64,000 nucleotides of DNA from Devosia sp. YR412 (GTDB lineage: Bacteria > Pseudomonadota > Alphaproteobacteria > Rhizobiales > Devosiaceae), in the NCBI RefSeq assembly GCF_900110945.1, contig NZ_FOFL01000001.1, forward strand, positions 310,001 to 374,000, written 5' to 3'. Below are positions 10,124 to 17,640 of the stretch, piece by piece. A program made the position numbers and the translations under genes. Every line of letters starts with the position of its first letter. Within the stretch, counting starts at the first letter, position 1. A model generated the notes under the pieces. The model saw only the letters and a program-made list of their open reading frames with translations. It was not told the origin of the DNA and did no database searches.

Positions 10124-10873
10124 CTAGCGCGGCTCCTGTACGAGGTGCAGATAGCGGTCATTGAACTGGGCCAGCGCCACAAGGCGGTCCCAGTCCTGGA
10201 TCACCAGTTGGCCGCCATCCCAGCTGATATAGCCGCCCATGCGCAACTCCTGCAGCACGCGGTTGACATGGACGGTCGAAATGCCGACGGCATCGGCAAG
10301 GGCGGCCTGGGTGATTGGCAAGTTGAAGCGATAGTCGCTGGCAAAGCCGATCGATGACAACCGCGCATAGACTTCGCAGAACAGATGCGCCACGCGCTCC
10401 TGCGCCGAAAGCCGGCCCATGCCGACCAGCCATTCGCGATGGGTCGAGCCATCAAGCAGGGTGAGCAGCCAGAGCAGGCGCGTCAGGTGCGGAAAGCGCT
10501 CGGTCAGCTTGACCAGCCGCTCATGCGGAAAGGTGATGATAGTAGTGGGGCTGAGCGCGCCGACCGAATGATCCATCTCTTTCAGCAGGAAGGAATGGAG
10601 ATCGACAAAGTCGCCGGGCAGGTGGATGGCGGTGAGCTGGCGCTGGCCATCGGGAAGGGTGCGGTAGCGGCAGGTAAAGCCGCTGGTCACCAGCATGGAG
10701 CGGGTGGGCCGTTCGCCCTCGACGACCAGATCCTCACCGGCAGCATAAACCAGGCGGTCTTCGGCAGCTTCGGCCAGGGCGCGCTGCTCTTCAGGGCCGA
10801 TCCTGTCGCGCCGGTTCAGCTTTCTGAAGAACGGCTGGAGCAGTTCTTCGGCTTCCACGATCTGGCTGGTCAT
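10124..10873 (-). CDS. Crp/Fnr-family transcriptional regulator
   Basis: About 249 residues. The N-terminal half is a cyclic-nucleotide-binding-like beta barrel (LPDGQRQLTAIHLPGDFVDL), followed by a dimer helix and a winged helix-turn-helix near the C-terminus (LPITQAALADAVGISTVHVN, then RVLQELRMGGYISW). There is no N-terminal cysteine cluster, so it is not an oxygen-sensing Fnr type, and the ligand is unknown. The ATG at 10873 is preferred over a start at 10939 because a GGGAG sits 5 bases upstream and the family usually begins near here. It leads a likely two-gene unit with the DUF6894 gene. Confidence 0.85.
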   Translation of the reverse strand: MTSQIVEAEELLQPFFRKLNRRDRIGPEEQRALAEAAEDRLVYAAGEDLVVEGERPTRSMLVTSGFTCRYRTLPDGQRQLTAIHLPGDFVDLHSFLLKEMDHSVGALSPTTIITFPHERLVKLTERFPHLTRLLWLLTLLDGSTHREWLVGMGRLSAQERVAHLFCEVYARLSSIGFASDYRFNLPITQAALADAVGISTVHVNRVLQELRMGGYISWDGGQLVIQDWDRLVALAQFNDRYLHLVQEPR

Positions 10874-10994
10874 AGGCACTCCCACTGGCGCACGCCTATC
10901 GCAACTGCCAACGCGGCGCTTGGTTGCGCAGAAGCGCAAAGGGACCTCGGATTAACCTGTGTAATAGCGCCGCCGAGGCAGCCCCTCTAGCTGC

Positions 10995-11008
10995 GGACCA
11001 AATGGTCC
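10995..11008. promoter_or_regulatory. Palindrome GGACCAAATGGTCC
   Basis: Perfect 6-base arms GGACCA and TGGTCC around AA, immediately upstream of the AAGGAGGGAG ribosome-binding site of the small gene at 11028. The 12-base core GACCAAATGGTC also occurs in the dppA upstream region at 38358-38369. The form resembles operators of GntR/FadR-type regulators, but the regulator is not identifiable. Confidence 0.45.
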
Positions 11009-11027
11009 AAGGAGGGAGGCTGAACTC

Positions 11028-11261
11028 ATGGCGCACAGCTATCGTGTGATCGACCTGCGGCCGGAAGCCAATGGCGCGGGTGAGGTTGTGGTTGATGGCG
11101 TCAGCTCGCCGGAGGCCGCCGTGAAGAAGGCTTTCGGGCTGGATCTGGTGCGCAGTGGTTCGAAAAAAGACCTGATGGCGCAGGTCTATTGGCAGCTCAG
11201 CCCCGAGGCGACCAATATGGTGCGGCTCTATGCGCGCGTCGAAAGCCCGCGCCGTCGCTAG
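11028..11261 (+). CDS. Small hypothetical protein
   Basis: 77 residues, MAHSYRVIDLRPEANGAGEV and onwards, ending in basic PRRR. Strong ribosome-binding site AAGGAGGGAGG upstream. It has a predicted mixed alpha/beta composition without signal or membrane segment. No family is recognised. A palindromic possible operator sits directly in front of the ribosome-binding site. It converges on the next small gene with a 3-base gap. Confidence 0.7.
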   Translation: MAHSYRVIDLRPEANGAGEVVVDGVSSPEAAVKKAFGLDLVRSGSKKDLMAQVYWQLSPEATNMVRLYARVESPRRR

Positions 11262-11264
11262 CGA

Positions 11265-11456
11265 TTAAAGGCTGGATGGCGGAACGGTCAGGCCGAGCGC
11301 GCTGACGCAGTAGCCGCCCCGCGTCAGAGGTTCGGCGAGCCCCAGATTGGTCAGCTGTTCGCCGAGGTCACGCGGCAATTCGCAAGGGCCATCCTGGCAG
11401 AGGCTGCGCAGGGCATTGCGCTGAATATGGGTGAGGCCGGACCAGCTGAGGTTCAT
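11265..11456 (-). CDS. Small hypothetical protein, helix-turn-helix-like
   Basis: 63 residues from the ATG at 11456 (MNLSWSGLTHIQRNALRSLC). An in-frame ATG at 11465 would add three residues, but GGAG lies 9 bases before the 11456 ATG and directly against the other, so the shorter form is preferred. The alternation of helical stretches (LTHIQRNALRSL, PRDLGEQLTNLGLAEPL) resembles a small winged-helix or marR-like half, but this is weak. Two cysteines (CQDGPC) are close together. Confidence 0.6.
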   Translation of the reverse strand: MNLSWSGLTHIQRNALRSLCQDGPCELPRDLGEQLTNLGLAEPLTRGGYCVSALGLTVPPSSL

Positions 11457-11645
11457 GTGTTTCATCTCCGTGACGTCTTCAAACGTTAATTGCGCCCGCT
11501 GGTTCCCGTTGTTTTTTGAGCGATTGCAGGGGTTTGCCGAAAGGCGGCGTTAACAATCTCCACGCGTACTCTGGTCAACTGCATGAAGCCCGGCCATAAT
11601 CACGACTCGAACAATCGAGTTAGAATGGCATCGAGGGAGCGGGCG

Positions 11646-11684
11646 ATGAGCATTTTTAAGGGTTTGACGGGGTTGTCCGCGTGA
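11646..11684 (+). other. Possible 12-residue leader ORF
   Basis: ATG at 11646 preceded by GAGGGAGCGGGCG encodes MSIFKGLTGLSA and ends in TGA at 11682-11684, which overlaps the GTG start (11681) of the FAD-dependent gene in the arrangement GTGA. The good ribosome-binding site belongs to this short frame, and the large gene has none of its own, so translation may be passed on by termination-reinitiation. Not proven to be expressed. Confidence 0.35.
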
Positions 11685-13021
11685 CGGGCCGTCCATCGGT
11701 CACCATCATCGGCGGTGGCGCCAGCGGGGTCCTGCTTGCGGTGCATCTGCTGCGCGATCCCAACACCGATATTGCGGTGACGCTGATCGAAAAACGCGGC
11801 CAGTTTGGCCAGGGCGTCGCCTATTCGGCCAGCCAGCGCGACCATCGCGTCAATGTGCCGGCGCGTGGCATGAGCGCCTTTTCCGACGATCCGGAACACT
11901 TCTCGCGCTGGCTGCAGACGCGCGGCTATGCGGCAGGCGGCAGCTCCTGGGTCTTCGTGCCGCGCCGGCTCTATGGCGCCTATCTCGAAGATATCTTGCG
12001 CCAGGCCGGGCAGTCCAGGCTCGGCCGGCTTGTCGTGGTCTCCGATGAAGTTACCGCCGTACACGAAGGCAAGACCGGCATCGAGACCGTGCTCGACAAT
12101 GGCACGAGCCTCGTCAGCCATCATGTGGCGCTGGCGGTAGGGCATGAAACCCAGCCGTCGCGCGGTCGCGGCATCGCCGTGCGGCTCGGTTCGGAACGTG
12201 ACACGCCGTTGCCCAGGGATGCCGAGGTGATGATCCTCGGCTCGGGCCTTTCCATGGTCGATGCCTGGGTGTCGCTATCGGAAGCCGAGCATCGCGGGTC
12301 GATTACCGTCGTCTCGCGCAACGGCCTGCTGCCCAAGGGGCACAAGGACGTCAAGCCGCTGAGCATCGATGCCGCCGACGTGCCCTTCGGCACCAATCTG
12401 CCCTATTTCATGGCCTGGTTCCGTGCCCTGGTGCGCGAGACCGAGGCCAATGGCGGCGATTGGCGCAGCGTCGTCGATGGGCTACGCCCTTATAACCAGC
12501 GCATCTGGCAAAGCTGGACCAAGCACGGCAAGCGGCAGTTCCTGCGGCATCTGCGGCCGTGGTGGAATATCCATCGCCATCGTCTGCCGCCCGACCTTTA
12601 TGACCGCATGGTGGCGGCCATCCAGCGTGGGCAGGTGAGCCTGGTGGCCGGCGAATTTGTCGGCGTCGAGCGGCATGGCGAAGGTGCTCGTGCGCAAGTG
12701 CGCCGTCGCGGCACCACTTTCCGTGAGAACATGGATGTGGCCCGCGTCTATGATTGTGGTGGCGTCAGCGTCGATGTGCAGTCCAGCTCCAATCCGGTGA
12801 TCCGCGATCTGGTCGCTACCGGCCGGGCCCGGCCGGACGAGCTGCGGATCGGGCTCGATGTGGACGAGCATTGTGCGGTGGTCGATGCCAGCGGCAAGGC
12901 GACCGATCGGCTGCTGGTCATCGGCCCGCTGACGCGGGGGCGGTTCTTCGAGATCGAGGCGATTCCAGATATCCGGGTGCAAGCGGCCAATCTGGCGGCG
13001 CGGATCCTTGCGAAAAGCTGA
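11681..13021 (+). CDS. FAD/NAD(P)-binding protein (NAD_binding_9 type)
   Basis: 446 residues starting with GTG. The N-terminus carries the dinucleotide-binding glycine motif (VTIIGGGASGVLLAVHLL), then an ERGQFGQGVAYS-like region and NVPARGMSAF typical of the YdhS/HI0933-like FAD-NAD(P)-binding proteins (Pfam NAD_binding_9), and a second nucleotide site near residue 185 (VMILGSGLSMVDAWVSL). C-terminal GPLTRGRFFEIEAIPDIRVQ is also typical. The family probably catalyses a flavin-dependent redox or hydroxylation step, substrate unknown. It is monocistronic in appearance; the start overlaps a short leader ORF. Confidence 0.85.
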   Translation: MTGRPSVTIIGGGASGVLLAVHLLRDPNTDIAVTLIEKRGQFGQGVAYSASQRDHRVNVPARGMSAFSDDPEHFSRWLQTRGYAAGGSSWVFVPRRLYGAYLEDILRQAGQSRLGRLVVVSDEVTAVHEGKTGIETVLDNGTSLVSHHVALAVGHETQPSRGRGIAVRLGSERDTPLPRDAEVMILGSGLSMVDAWVSLSEAEHRGSITVVSRNGLLPKGHKDVKPLSIDAADVPFGTNLPYFMAWFRALVRETEANGGDWRSVVDGLRPYNQRIWQSWTKHGKRQFLRHLRPWWNIHRHRLPPDLYDRMVAAIQRGQVSLVAGEFVGVERHGEGARAQVRRRGTTFRENMDVARVYDCGGVSVDVQSSSNPVIRDLVATGRARPDELRIGLDVDEHCAVVDASGKATDRLLVIGPLTRGRFFEIEAIPDIRVQAANLAARILAKS

Positions 13022-13056
13022 CGCCGGGGAACTATCTAACTGCCACCACAAAAAAT

Positions 13057-13071
13057 GTTCTATTTTTGTTC
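13057..13071. promoter_or_regulatory. LexA SOS box, GTTC-N7-GTTC
   Basis: GTTC at 13057-13060, TATTTTT, GTTC at 13068-13071: an exact match to the direct-repeat LexA site of Alphaproteobacteria (GTTC-N7-GTTC). It lies 58 bases before the ATG of the small gene at 13130, with a T-rich spacer and TATGTG downstream that could be a -10 element, which is where a repressor should bind. Confidence 0.65.
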
Positions 13072-13129
13072 CGGTATGTGCTAGGACCAGCGGATCGGCG
13101 CTTGGCGCTGACAGCGACAAGGATCTGCC

Positions 13130-13363
13130 ATGACGACCGCCTATCTGGTTCAGGGTTTCAAGCTCAAGGGCGCCAAGCTCATCGCCGACGTGGTCAAGCC
13201 CTGCAAGACACATGAGGCGGCGATCGCCACGGCCGAGCGCCTCGGCCCGATGCGCGCCGGCGTCGTCGCCTTCAGCCAGGAAGTCGACGTCGAGACCGAT
13301 ACCTATGACCGTCCGATCGTGCTGCTGGAAATCGGCCGGCTGCCTCCGGGGCTGTTCGACTGA
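13130..13363 (+). CDS. Small hypothetical protein, likely SOS-regulated
   Basis: 77 residues, MTTAYLVQGFKLKGAKLIAD then VVKPCKTHEAAIATAERLG and a C-terminal strand-rich part with TYDRPIVLLEIGRLPPGLFD. It is soluble with no signal. The composition of one helix between strands is like a small single-domain fold. No family is recognised with confidence. It is the first gene of a two-gene unit behind a GTTC-N7-GTTC LexA box; its TGA stop overlaps the next ATG, so translation is coupled. Confidence 0.75.
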   Translation: MTTAYLVQGFKLKGAKLIADVVKPCKTHEAAIATAERLGPMRAGVVAFSQEVDVETDTYDRPIVLLEIGRLPPGLFD

Positions 13364-13641
13364 TGCGCCAGGGCAAGAAACCACGCGCCGTCAGTTTCGA
13401 CGCGCCAGACGAGTTCGAACTGGCCCGCGGCATCTTCTTGCCAGCCGGGCGTTACGACGGCTGGGAACGCTCGTCGGCATCGAGCACCATGCAGGCCGGC
13501 CGCAAGTCGCCGCCCCGCTATGATCTCGAATTTTCCGGCGAGCAATTGCGGGCGCTTGGTGCCTTCGCGGCCCGCGACGAGGACGACACCATGTTCGATG
13601 TCACCGACCAGGTGCGCGAAGGAATGCTGGTGCTGATCTAG
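13363..13641 (+). CDS. Small hypothetical protein, second gene of the SOS-box unit
   Basis: 92 residues, MRQGKKPRAVSFDAPDEFEL then a region with GIFLPAGRYDGWERSS, and an acidic C-terminus (DEDDTMFDVTDQVREGMLVL). Start ATG shares its first base with the previous stop. No membrane or signal segment and no recognised family. The basic N-terminus and acidic C-terminus are notable. Because it is coupled to a gene with a LexA site, a role in the DNA damage response is inferred, not shown. Confidence 0.72.
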   Translation: MRQGKKPRAVSFDAPDEFELARGIFLPAGRYDGWERSSASSTMQAGRKSPPRYDLEFSGEQLRALGAFAARDEDDTMFDVTDQVREGMLVLI

Positions 13642-13864
13642 GCGGCTGATTCGCAATATTTGGCCGCTGCCTTGTTATTGCCGCCAATAGCGCCTATATG
13701 ACCTGCATACGTTTGAGCTCAGATGGCTATCTGAACCCCGGTCTGCCGGTTTTCGCTACCCCCTGTTTTTGAGAGCGTGTTAGGCCCGTTCCACATGTCG
13801 TGGCGCGGCAATGCTGCTTTCTGGCCATCGATTTGGCCCGGGCGCGAAACACAAGGCTATAGCC

Positions 13865-14074
13865 ATGATCACCGGCACCGTAAAATTCTTCAATTCCACC
13901 AAGGGCTTCGGCTTTATCTCGCCAGAAGACGGCAGCAAGGACGCCTTCGTCCACGTGTCGGCCGTCGAGCGTTCGGGCCTTTCGGGCCTCTATGAAGGCG
14001 ACAAGGTCACCTACGAAATGGAAACCGGCCGTGATGGCAAGGCTTCCGCGACCAACCTGACCCTGCTGAAGTAA
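13865..14074 (+). CDS. Cold-shock protein, CspA family
   Basis: 69 residues from MITGTVKFFNSTKGFGFISP, containing both RNA-binding motifs (KGFGFI and DAFVHVSAV) of the five-stranded OB fold. Cold-shock-domain proteins bind single-stranded RNA/DNA and melt structure. A longer in-frame start at 13811 would add 18 residues without family support, so 13865 is chosen; AAGG lies upstream. The 223-base gap upstream could hold a long structured leader, as is usual for csp genes. It is followed by a strong hairpin. Confidence 0.92.
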   Translation: MITGTVKFFNSTKGFGFISPEDGSKDAFVHVSAVERSGLSGLYEGDKVTYEMETGRDGKASATNLTLLK

Positions 14075-14081
14075 TCACTGC

Positions 14082-14103
14082 CGGGCTCGCTCCTGCGAGC
14101 CCG
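14082..14103 (+). terminator. Hairpin terminator after the csp gene
   Basis: Perfect 9-base stem CGGGCTCGC / GCGAGCCCG with loop TCCT, followed by TTTATCC; it starts 7 bases after the cold-shock stop codon. Confidence 0.7.
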
Positions 14104-14170
14104 TTTATCCTGTCCCGACAAAGTCGGGCATAAAATAGATCCGGATCATACCGGACTTCATGAGAAATTA

Positions 14171-14563
14171 ATGACACATCTAGACTTCCACGCTCGTGCC
14201 GAGCTTTACCTCGGCAGCGACTGGTACACTGCATCCGCCCAGGGCGCGCGCCGCTTTGGCACCGCCGCCCAGGCCATCCGCTTTGCCTTCGAAGAAGCGG
14301 CCCCCGTCAGCCTCCGCGGCGCCCGGCTTATCGTTGGCGACAAGGAATTTTCGGGCGACGATCTTCGCGCGCTCTATACGAGCCAGAACTATCCTTTGCC
14401 GCGCAAGCATGAGGTCCCCAAGGACCGCTCGCGCCGGCAGCTCACCGCATCCAAAGGAGATTCCAATGGTCATCGATTACGCCGCCCGGGCCGAACTCTT
14501 CGTCGCCAAGCGCTACGCCAAGAGCGCATCGGCCCAGTACAAGCGGTTCAACTCGGCCTCTGA
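14171..14563 (+). CDS. Small hypothetical protein, upstream paralogue of a tandem pair
   Basis: 130 residues. Residues 1-75 (MTHLDFHARAELYLGSDWYT... to the YTSQNYPL motif) align along their length with the next gene: shared pattern D-[FY]-x-ARAEL-[YF]...SAQ...RF-x-[ST]-A-x-[EQ]-AIR-[FY]...L...E..F.G..I/L.ALY...[NE][YD]YPL. The natural end by comparison would be near nt 14400, but no stop occurs there; the frame continues for about 50 basic residues and runs 98 bases out of frame into the paralogue. The tail is therefore either new or the result of a lost stop. Function unknown. Confidence 0.6.
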   Translation: MTHLDFHARAELYLGSDWYTASAQGARRFGTAAQAIRFAFEEAAPVSLRGARLIVGDKEFSGDDLRALYTSQNYPLPRKHEVPKDRSRRQLTASKGDSNGHRLRRPGRTLRRQALRQERIGPVQAVQLGL

Positions 14564-14705
14564 GGCCATCCGCTATTGCATCGAGGAACTGCCGGAAAAG
14601 GCCCTGATGGGGTCGTTTCTGGAGGTCAACGAAAAGCGCTTCGAAGGCAAGGCCATCCAGGCGCTGTATGCGGCTGAGGATTATCCGCTGGTGCGGGCGG
14701 CTTAG
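14466..14705 (+). CDS. Small hypothetical protein, downstream paralogue
   Basis: 79 residues from the ATG at 14466 (MVIDYAARAELFVAKRYAKS), with AAAGGAGA 6 bases upstream as a strong ribosome-binding site, better than any upstream in-frame start. It matches the first 75 residues of the preceding gene and ends properly in YPLVRAA. Soluble, alpha-helical with a short beta portion. No family recognised. The preceding copy overlaps its first third in another frame. Confidence 0.72.
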   Translation: MVIDYAARAELFVAKRYAKSASAQYKRFNSASEAIRYCIEELPEKALMGSFLEVNEKRFEGKAIQALYAAEDYPLVRAA

Positions 14706-14758
14706 GTAGGGCGCCGTAGCTTAGGACTAGCCTCAAACTGAATGCCTCGGTTCCTGCG

Positions 14759-14886
14759 TACCCTCTCCCCTGGGGGGAGAGGGAAGGGTGAGGGGTTCAG
14801 GGCTGGGTTGCGGCAAAGTGCTTTCGCCGGCCTCCGAACCCCTCACCCGACCCTTCGGGTCGACCTCTCCCCTCAAGGGAGAGGTG
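14759..14886. repeat. G/C palindromic intergenic repeat, convergent gap
   Basis: Left end CCCTCTCCCCTGGGGGGAG continuing into GGGTGAGGGGTTC; right part GAACCCCTCACCCGACCC then a GGGTCGACC turn and CTCTCCCCTCAAGGGAGAGG. The arms are imperfect inverted copies with smaller hairpins inside. It fills the space between a plus-strand and a minus-strand gene end and can serve as a bidirectional terminator. Related elements occur at 28451, 36287, 52240, 53687 and 59735-60253. Confidence 0.75.
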
Positions 14887-14917
14887 GTTGCCACTCCGGC
14901 ATCCAGTTGGCCGGCCG

Positions 14918-15937
14918 TCAGCTCCGCCACATCGGCTGCGGCTCGGCCAGTGACTGCAGATCCGTGATCGCTTCCCCCTCGATCCGCCGCAGCAGCAGCC
15001 GCGTCAGCTCGCCGCCGGCGGCGAACACATCCTCGCGGATGCTGTCGAGCGCCGGGAACAGCGTCGGCAAGATGCCCGAGGTCTGCTTGTAGATCAGCTG
15101 CAGCTCGCGGCCGAGCACCACGCCGCCCTCCTGCAAGCCGCCGACCAGGGCGATGGTGCGCATTTCGCTGTCCGAAATAATGCCATCCGGCCTTCCGTCG
15201 CGGGTGGCGAGGTCCAGCCCCAGCTTGCGCATTTCGGCCGGGGTCAGGCCCTTGGTGCCTTCCAGCACCGTGCCGTCGAGCCCCGCCCGCGCCGCCGCCT
15301 TCATGAAGGCGGTGACGATATTGTGGTAATTGGTGGTGCTGTCATCGCCGATAACCAGCATGACGCTTTTGCAGCCCTTGCCGGCCAGCCGCTCTACCGC
15401 CATGGTCGCGAAATCTTCCGAATGGAAGTCGTGATAGGGGTGCGGTGTATAGAACTCCGTCCGCCCATGGCTGACGAAAGGGAAATCCGCATCCATCATC
15501 ATCTGCACCCGCGCATCGCGCGGCTCGGTATGGGTGATGATGACGCCATCGGCGGTGCGATTGTCGAGGATGTAGCGGATCGTTTCGGCGCTCTGGTTGC
15601 GCTCGAATTCGGGGATCACCGTCAGGTGGTAGCGCGTCCCCTTGATGGCGGCGCCAATGCCCTGGATCATCTGTCGCGCGAAATCGATCGAATCCTCGGC
15701 CCCATCCAGCACCAGGGCCACGACATTGGTCTTGCCGGTGCGCAGGCGTACGCCGGCCCGGTCGGGCACATAGCCCAGCGCCAGGGCGGCTTCCGCCACC
15801 TTGTCGCGGGTCTCTTGCTTGAGCGTGGTGCCGCCGCGCAGCGACAGCGATACGGTGGAAAGGCTGAGCCCCGTCACCTCCGCAATGGTGCGCAGGGTAA
15901 CGCGTCCCTTGGCGGATGCTGTAGTCTTCTGGTTCAT
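14918..15937 (-). CDS. LacI-family repressor, likely controlling the mannoside operon
   Basis: 339 residues from the ATG at 15937 (MNQKTTASAK). N-terminal HTH and hinge at residues 12-65 (VTLRTIAEVTGLSLSTVSLS and the GYVPDRAGVRLRTGKTN linker), followed by a periplasmic-binding-protein-like sugar domain (Peripla_BP_3 type). An in-frame TTG 18 bases earlier is possible but less likely. It is divergent from the binding-protein gene at 16234, with three LacI-type palindromes between them, so it most likely represses that operon until a mannoside or its product binds. C-terminal RRIEGEAITDLQSLAEPQP is shared in form with the second LacI at 28599. Confidence 0.88.
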   Translation of the reverse strand: MNQKTTASAKGRVTLRTIAEVTGLSLSTVSLSLRGGTTLKQETRDKVAEAALALGYVPDRAGVRLRTGKTNVVALVLDGAEDSIDFARQMIQGIGAAIKGTRYHLTVIPEFERNQSAETIRYILDNRTADGVIITHTEPRDARVQMMMDADFPFVSHGRTEFYTPHPYHDFHSEDFATMAVERLAGKGCKSVMLVIGDDSTTNYHNIVTAFMKAAARAGLDGTVLEGTKGLTPAEMRKLGLDLATRDGRPDGIISDSEMRTIALVGGLQEGGVVLGRELQLIYKQTSGILPTLFPALDSIREDVFAAGGELTRLLLRRIEGEAITDLQSLAEPQPMWRS

Positions 15938-16002
15938 GCTGCTGTTCGTCCCCAATAGCTGCTTTTACACCGACCGGGCCGGAAACCAAAATCCCCTAAT
16001 TT

Positions 16003-16076
16003 TGCAACGATGCAGTTTTTGTGACAGTGCCCTGAAACGATTGCATTGACGCTATAGTGCTGAAAATAATCATAAT
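16003..16076 (+). promoter_or_regulatory. Promoter with two LacI-type operators
   Basis: TGCAACGATGCA at 16003-16014 and TGAAACGATTGCA at 16033-16045 share the AACGAT core of LacI-family sites. The second abuts a -35-like TTGACG (16046-16051), with CATAAT at 16071-16076 as a candidate -10. This is where the divergent LacI regulator would block transcription of the transporter genes. Confidence 0.55.
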
Positions 16077-16120
16077 TAGCGCGAATGTGTCACCCATTCT
16101 GACCAAATGCGATTCATGTT

Positions 16121-16132
16121 TACAACGTTGCA
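16121..16132. promoter_or_regulatory. Third LacI-type operator, TACAACGTTGCA
   Basis: Contains the perfect palindrome CAACGTTG and matches the two sites at 16003 and 16033. It lies downstream of the candidate promoter and 102 bases before the binding-protein ATG, so a loop or roadblock arrangement is possible. Confidence 0.5.
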
Positions 16133-16233
16133 ATTCTTGTGGTTACCTCTGTCTGCGCTTGATGAGGGATCCGGCGCACCGCCGCCCAACGAGGCGGCAC
16201 CAGCTTGAACCCAAGCTTGAGGAGGAGGAATCG

Positions 16234-17550
16234 ATGCTCAAAAAGGGCTTTCTGACCACCGTAGCCGCACTATCGCTGATGGCCGCCGCTGCCATTCCCG
16301 CACGTGCCGAAATCTCGATCATGTATATGGAATCCTTTGCCTCGCTGATCGAGTCAGGCATTGCCAATTTCGAGGCGGAGACCGGCGAAACCGTCAAGGC
16401 AATCAAGCTGCCGGGGCAGGGCTATGACCAGCGCATCGCGCTTGATCTGAGCGCCGGCACGGCTGCCGACGTAAACCTGATCGACAGCTTCATGGTCTCC
16501 GAACTGGCGGCGGCTGGTTATCTGGAGCCGCTCGGACCGCAACTCGAAGGCTGGGACCAGTTCAAGACCTATCTGCCGGGCCTGTTGGAAGTCGCTTCCT
16601 ATCAGGGCGAGGTCTATGCCCTGCCCACCGATACCGACGTGCGCATGCTCTGGTACGATCTGTCCAATTTCGAAAAGGCCGGCATTCCGACGCCTTGGGC
16701 GCCCAAGAGCTGGGCTGATATTCTCGATGCCGCGACCAAGCTCAAGGACGCCGGCGTGCAATACCCGTTCCAGCTGCCGGCCGGCACCAAGCAGGCGGAA
16801 GCGGCCACCATGCAGGGTGTCTATATGGCGCTGCTCGGGGCCGATGTGCCGGAAGGCGATCGTAACCGCCTGCTGAACCGCGAGACCAATCAGTGGATCG
16901 GCGACTCGCCCGGCCTGCGGCGTACCTTTGACCTCTATCATCAGGTCTATGTTGCCCAGCAGCTGAACCCGGCCGATCTCAACTATGCCACCGATATTTC
17001 GGCGGCGGTGCGCCAGGCCCTGGCAGACGATCAGCTCGGCATTCTGGCTTCGGGTTCCTGGGAAGATGCTTGCCTGTGGGATTGCAACGCCCCGCCCAGC
17101 CGCGCCGATCGCGACGCCCAGGTCGCCTGGACGCCATGGCCGGGCTCGGGCGAACCCGGCACCAAGGCCACCACCAATATTTCGGGTGGCTGGACGCTGG
17201 GCATCAATGCCAATGCCGCCGACAAGGACAATTCCTTCAAGCTGGTGACGGCGATTTTCGACGAGGCCAATTTCAAGGCCTGGACCCTCGCCAATCACCG
17301 CATGGCGGTGCGTACTGACATTTCGGAAAGCCCGGAATATACGGCTGACCCCTTCCTCGCCGAAGCCACCAAGCTCGCTGCCGATACCACCGGCCGCGAC
17401 ACCATTCCCGGCTATCAGACCGTTTCAGCTCTGATCCAGCAGGCCACATCCGACCTGCTCGATGGGGCCGAAGTGGAAGAGGTCATCCAGACCTATCACG
17501 ACGCCCTGGTCGATGAGTTCGGCGAGGAGAATGTCATAACCTACGAGTAA
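16234..17550 (+). CDS. ABC transporter solute-binding protein, mannoside/sugar type
   Basis: 438 residues. Signal peptide MLKKGFLTTVAALSLMAAAA followed by IPARA and cleavage before EIS; mature SBP_bac_1 fold with the usual features (YNQ-free start, LPTDTDVRMLWYDLSNFEKA, then an AGTKQ loop and SGGWTLGINANA). The ATG at 16234 has GAGGAGGAA upstream; an earlier in-frame start at 16057 would give a nonsense N-terminus. It is the first gene of the mannoside uptake operon and delivers sugar to the two permeases at 17790 and 18680. The neighbouring alpha-mannosidase suggests mannose-containing oligosaccharides as ligand; this is inference from context. Confidence 0.9.
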   Translation: MLKKGFLTTVAALSLMAAAAIPARAEISIMYMESFASLIESGIANFEAETGETVKAIKLPGQGYDQRIALDLSAGTAADVNLIDSFMVSELAAAGYLEPLGPQLEGWDQFKTYLPGLLEVASYQGEVYALPTDTDVRMLWYDLSNFEKAGIPTPWAPKSWADILDAATKLKDAGVQYPFQLPAGTKQAEAATMQGVYMALLGADVPEGDRNRLLNRETNQWIGDSPGLRRTFDLYHQVYVAQQLNPADLNYATDISAAVRQALADDQLGILASGSWEDACLWDCNAPPSRADRDAQVAWTPWPGSGEPGTKATTNISGGWTLGINANAADKDNSFKLVTAIFDEANFKAWTLANHRMAVRTDISESPEYTADPFLAEATKLAADTTGRDTIPGYQTVSALIQQATSDLLDGAEVEEVIQTYHDALVDEFGEENVITYE

Positions 17551-17567
17551 AGCAGTCACCTCCCGAT

Positions 17568-17617
17568 CTGGCGGCATCTGGTGTCCTCCCGGTGCCGCCG
17601 GGTTGGGGTGTTTTTTT
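17568..17617 (+). terminator. Possible attenuator after the binding-protein gene
   Basis: CTGGCGGCA at 17568-17576 can pair with TGCCGCCGG at 17593-17601; an alternative stem CCCGG/CCGGG lies at 17588-17602. A run of seven T follows at 17611-17617, 9 bases after the stem. It may lower expression of the permeases relative to the binding protein. Confidence 0.4.
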
Positions 17618-17640
17618 GGGGCACAATCTGGCCCCACCCA

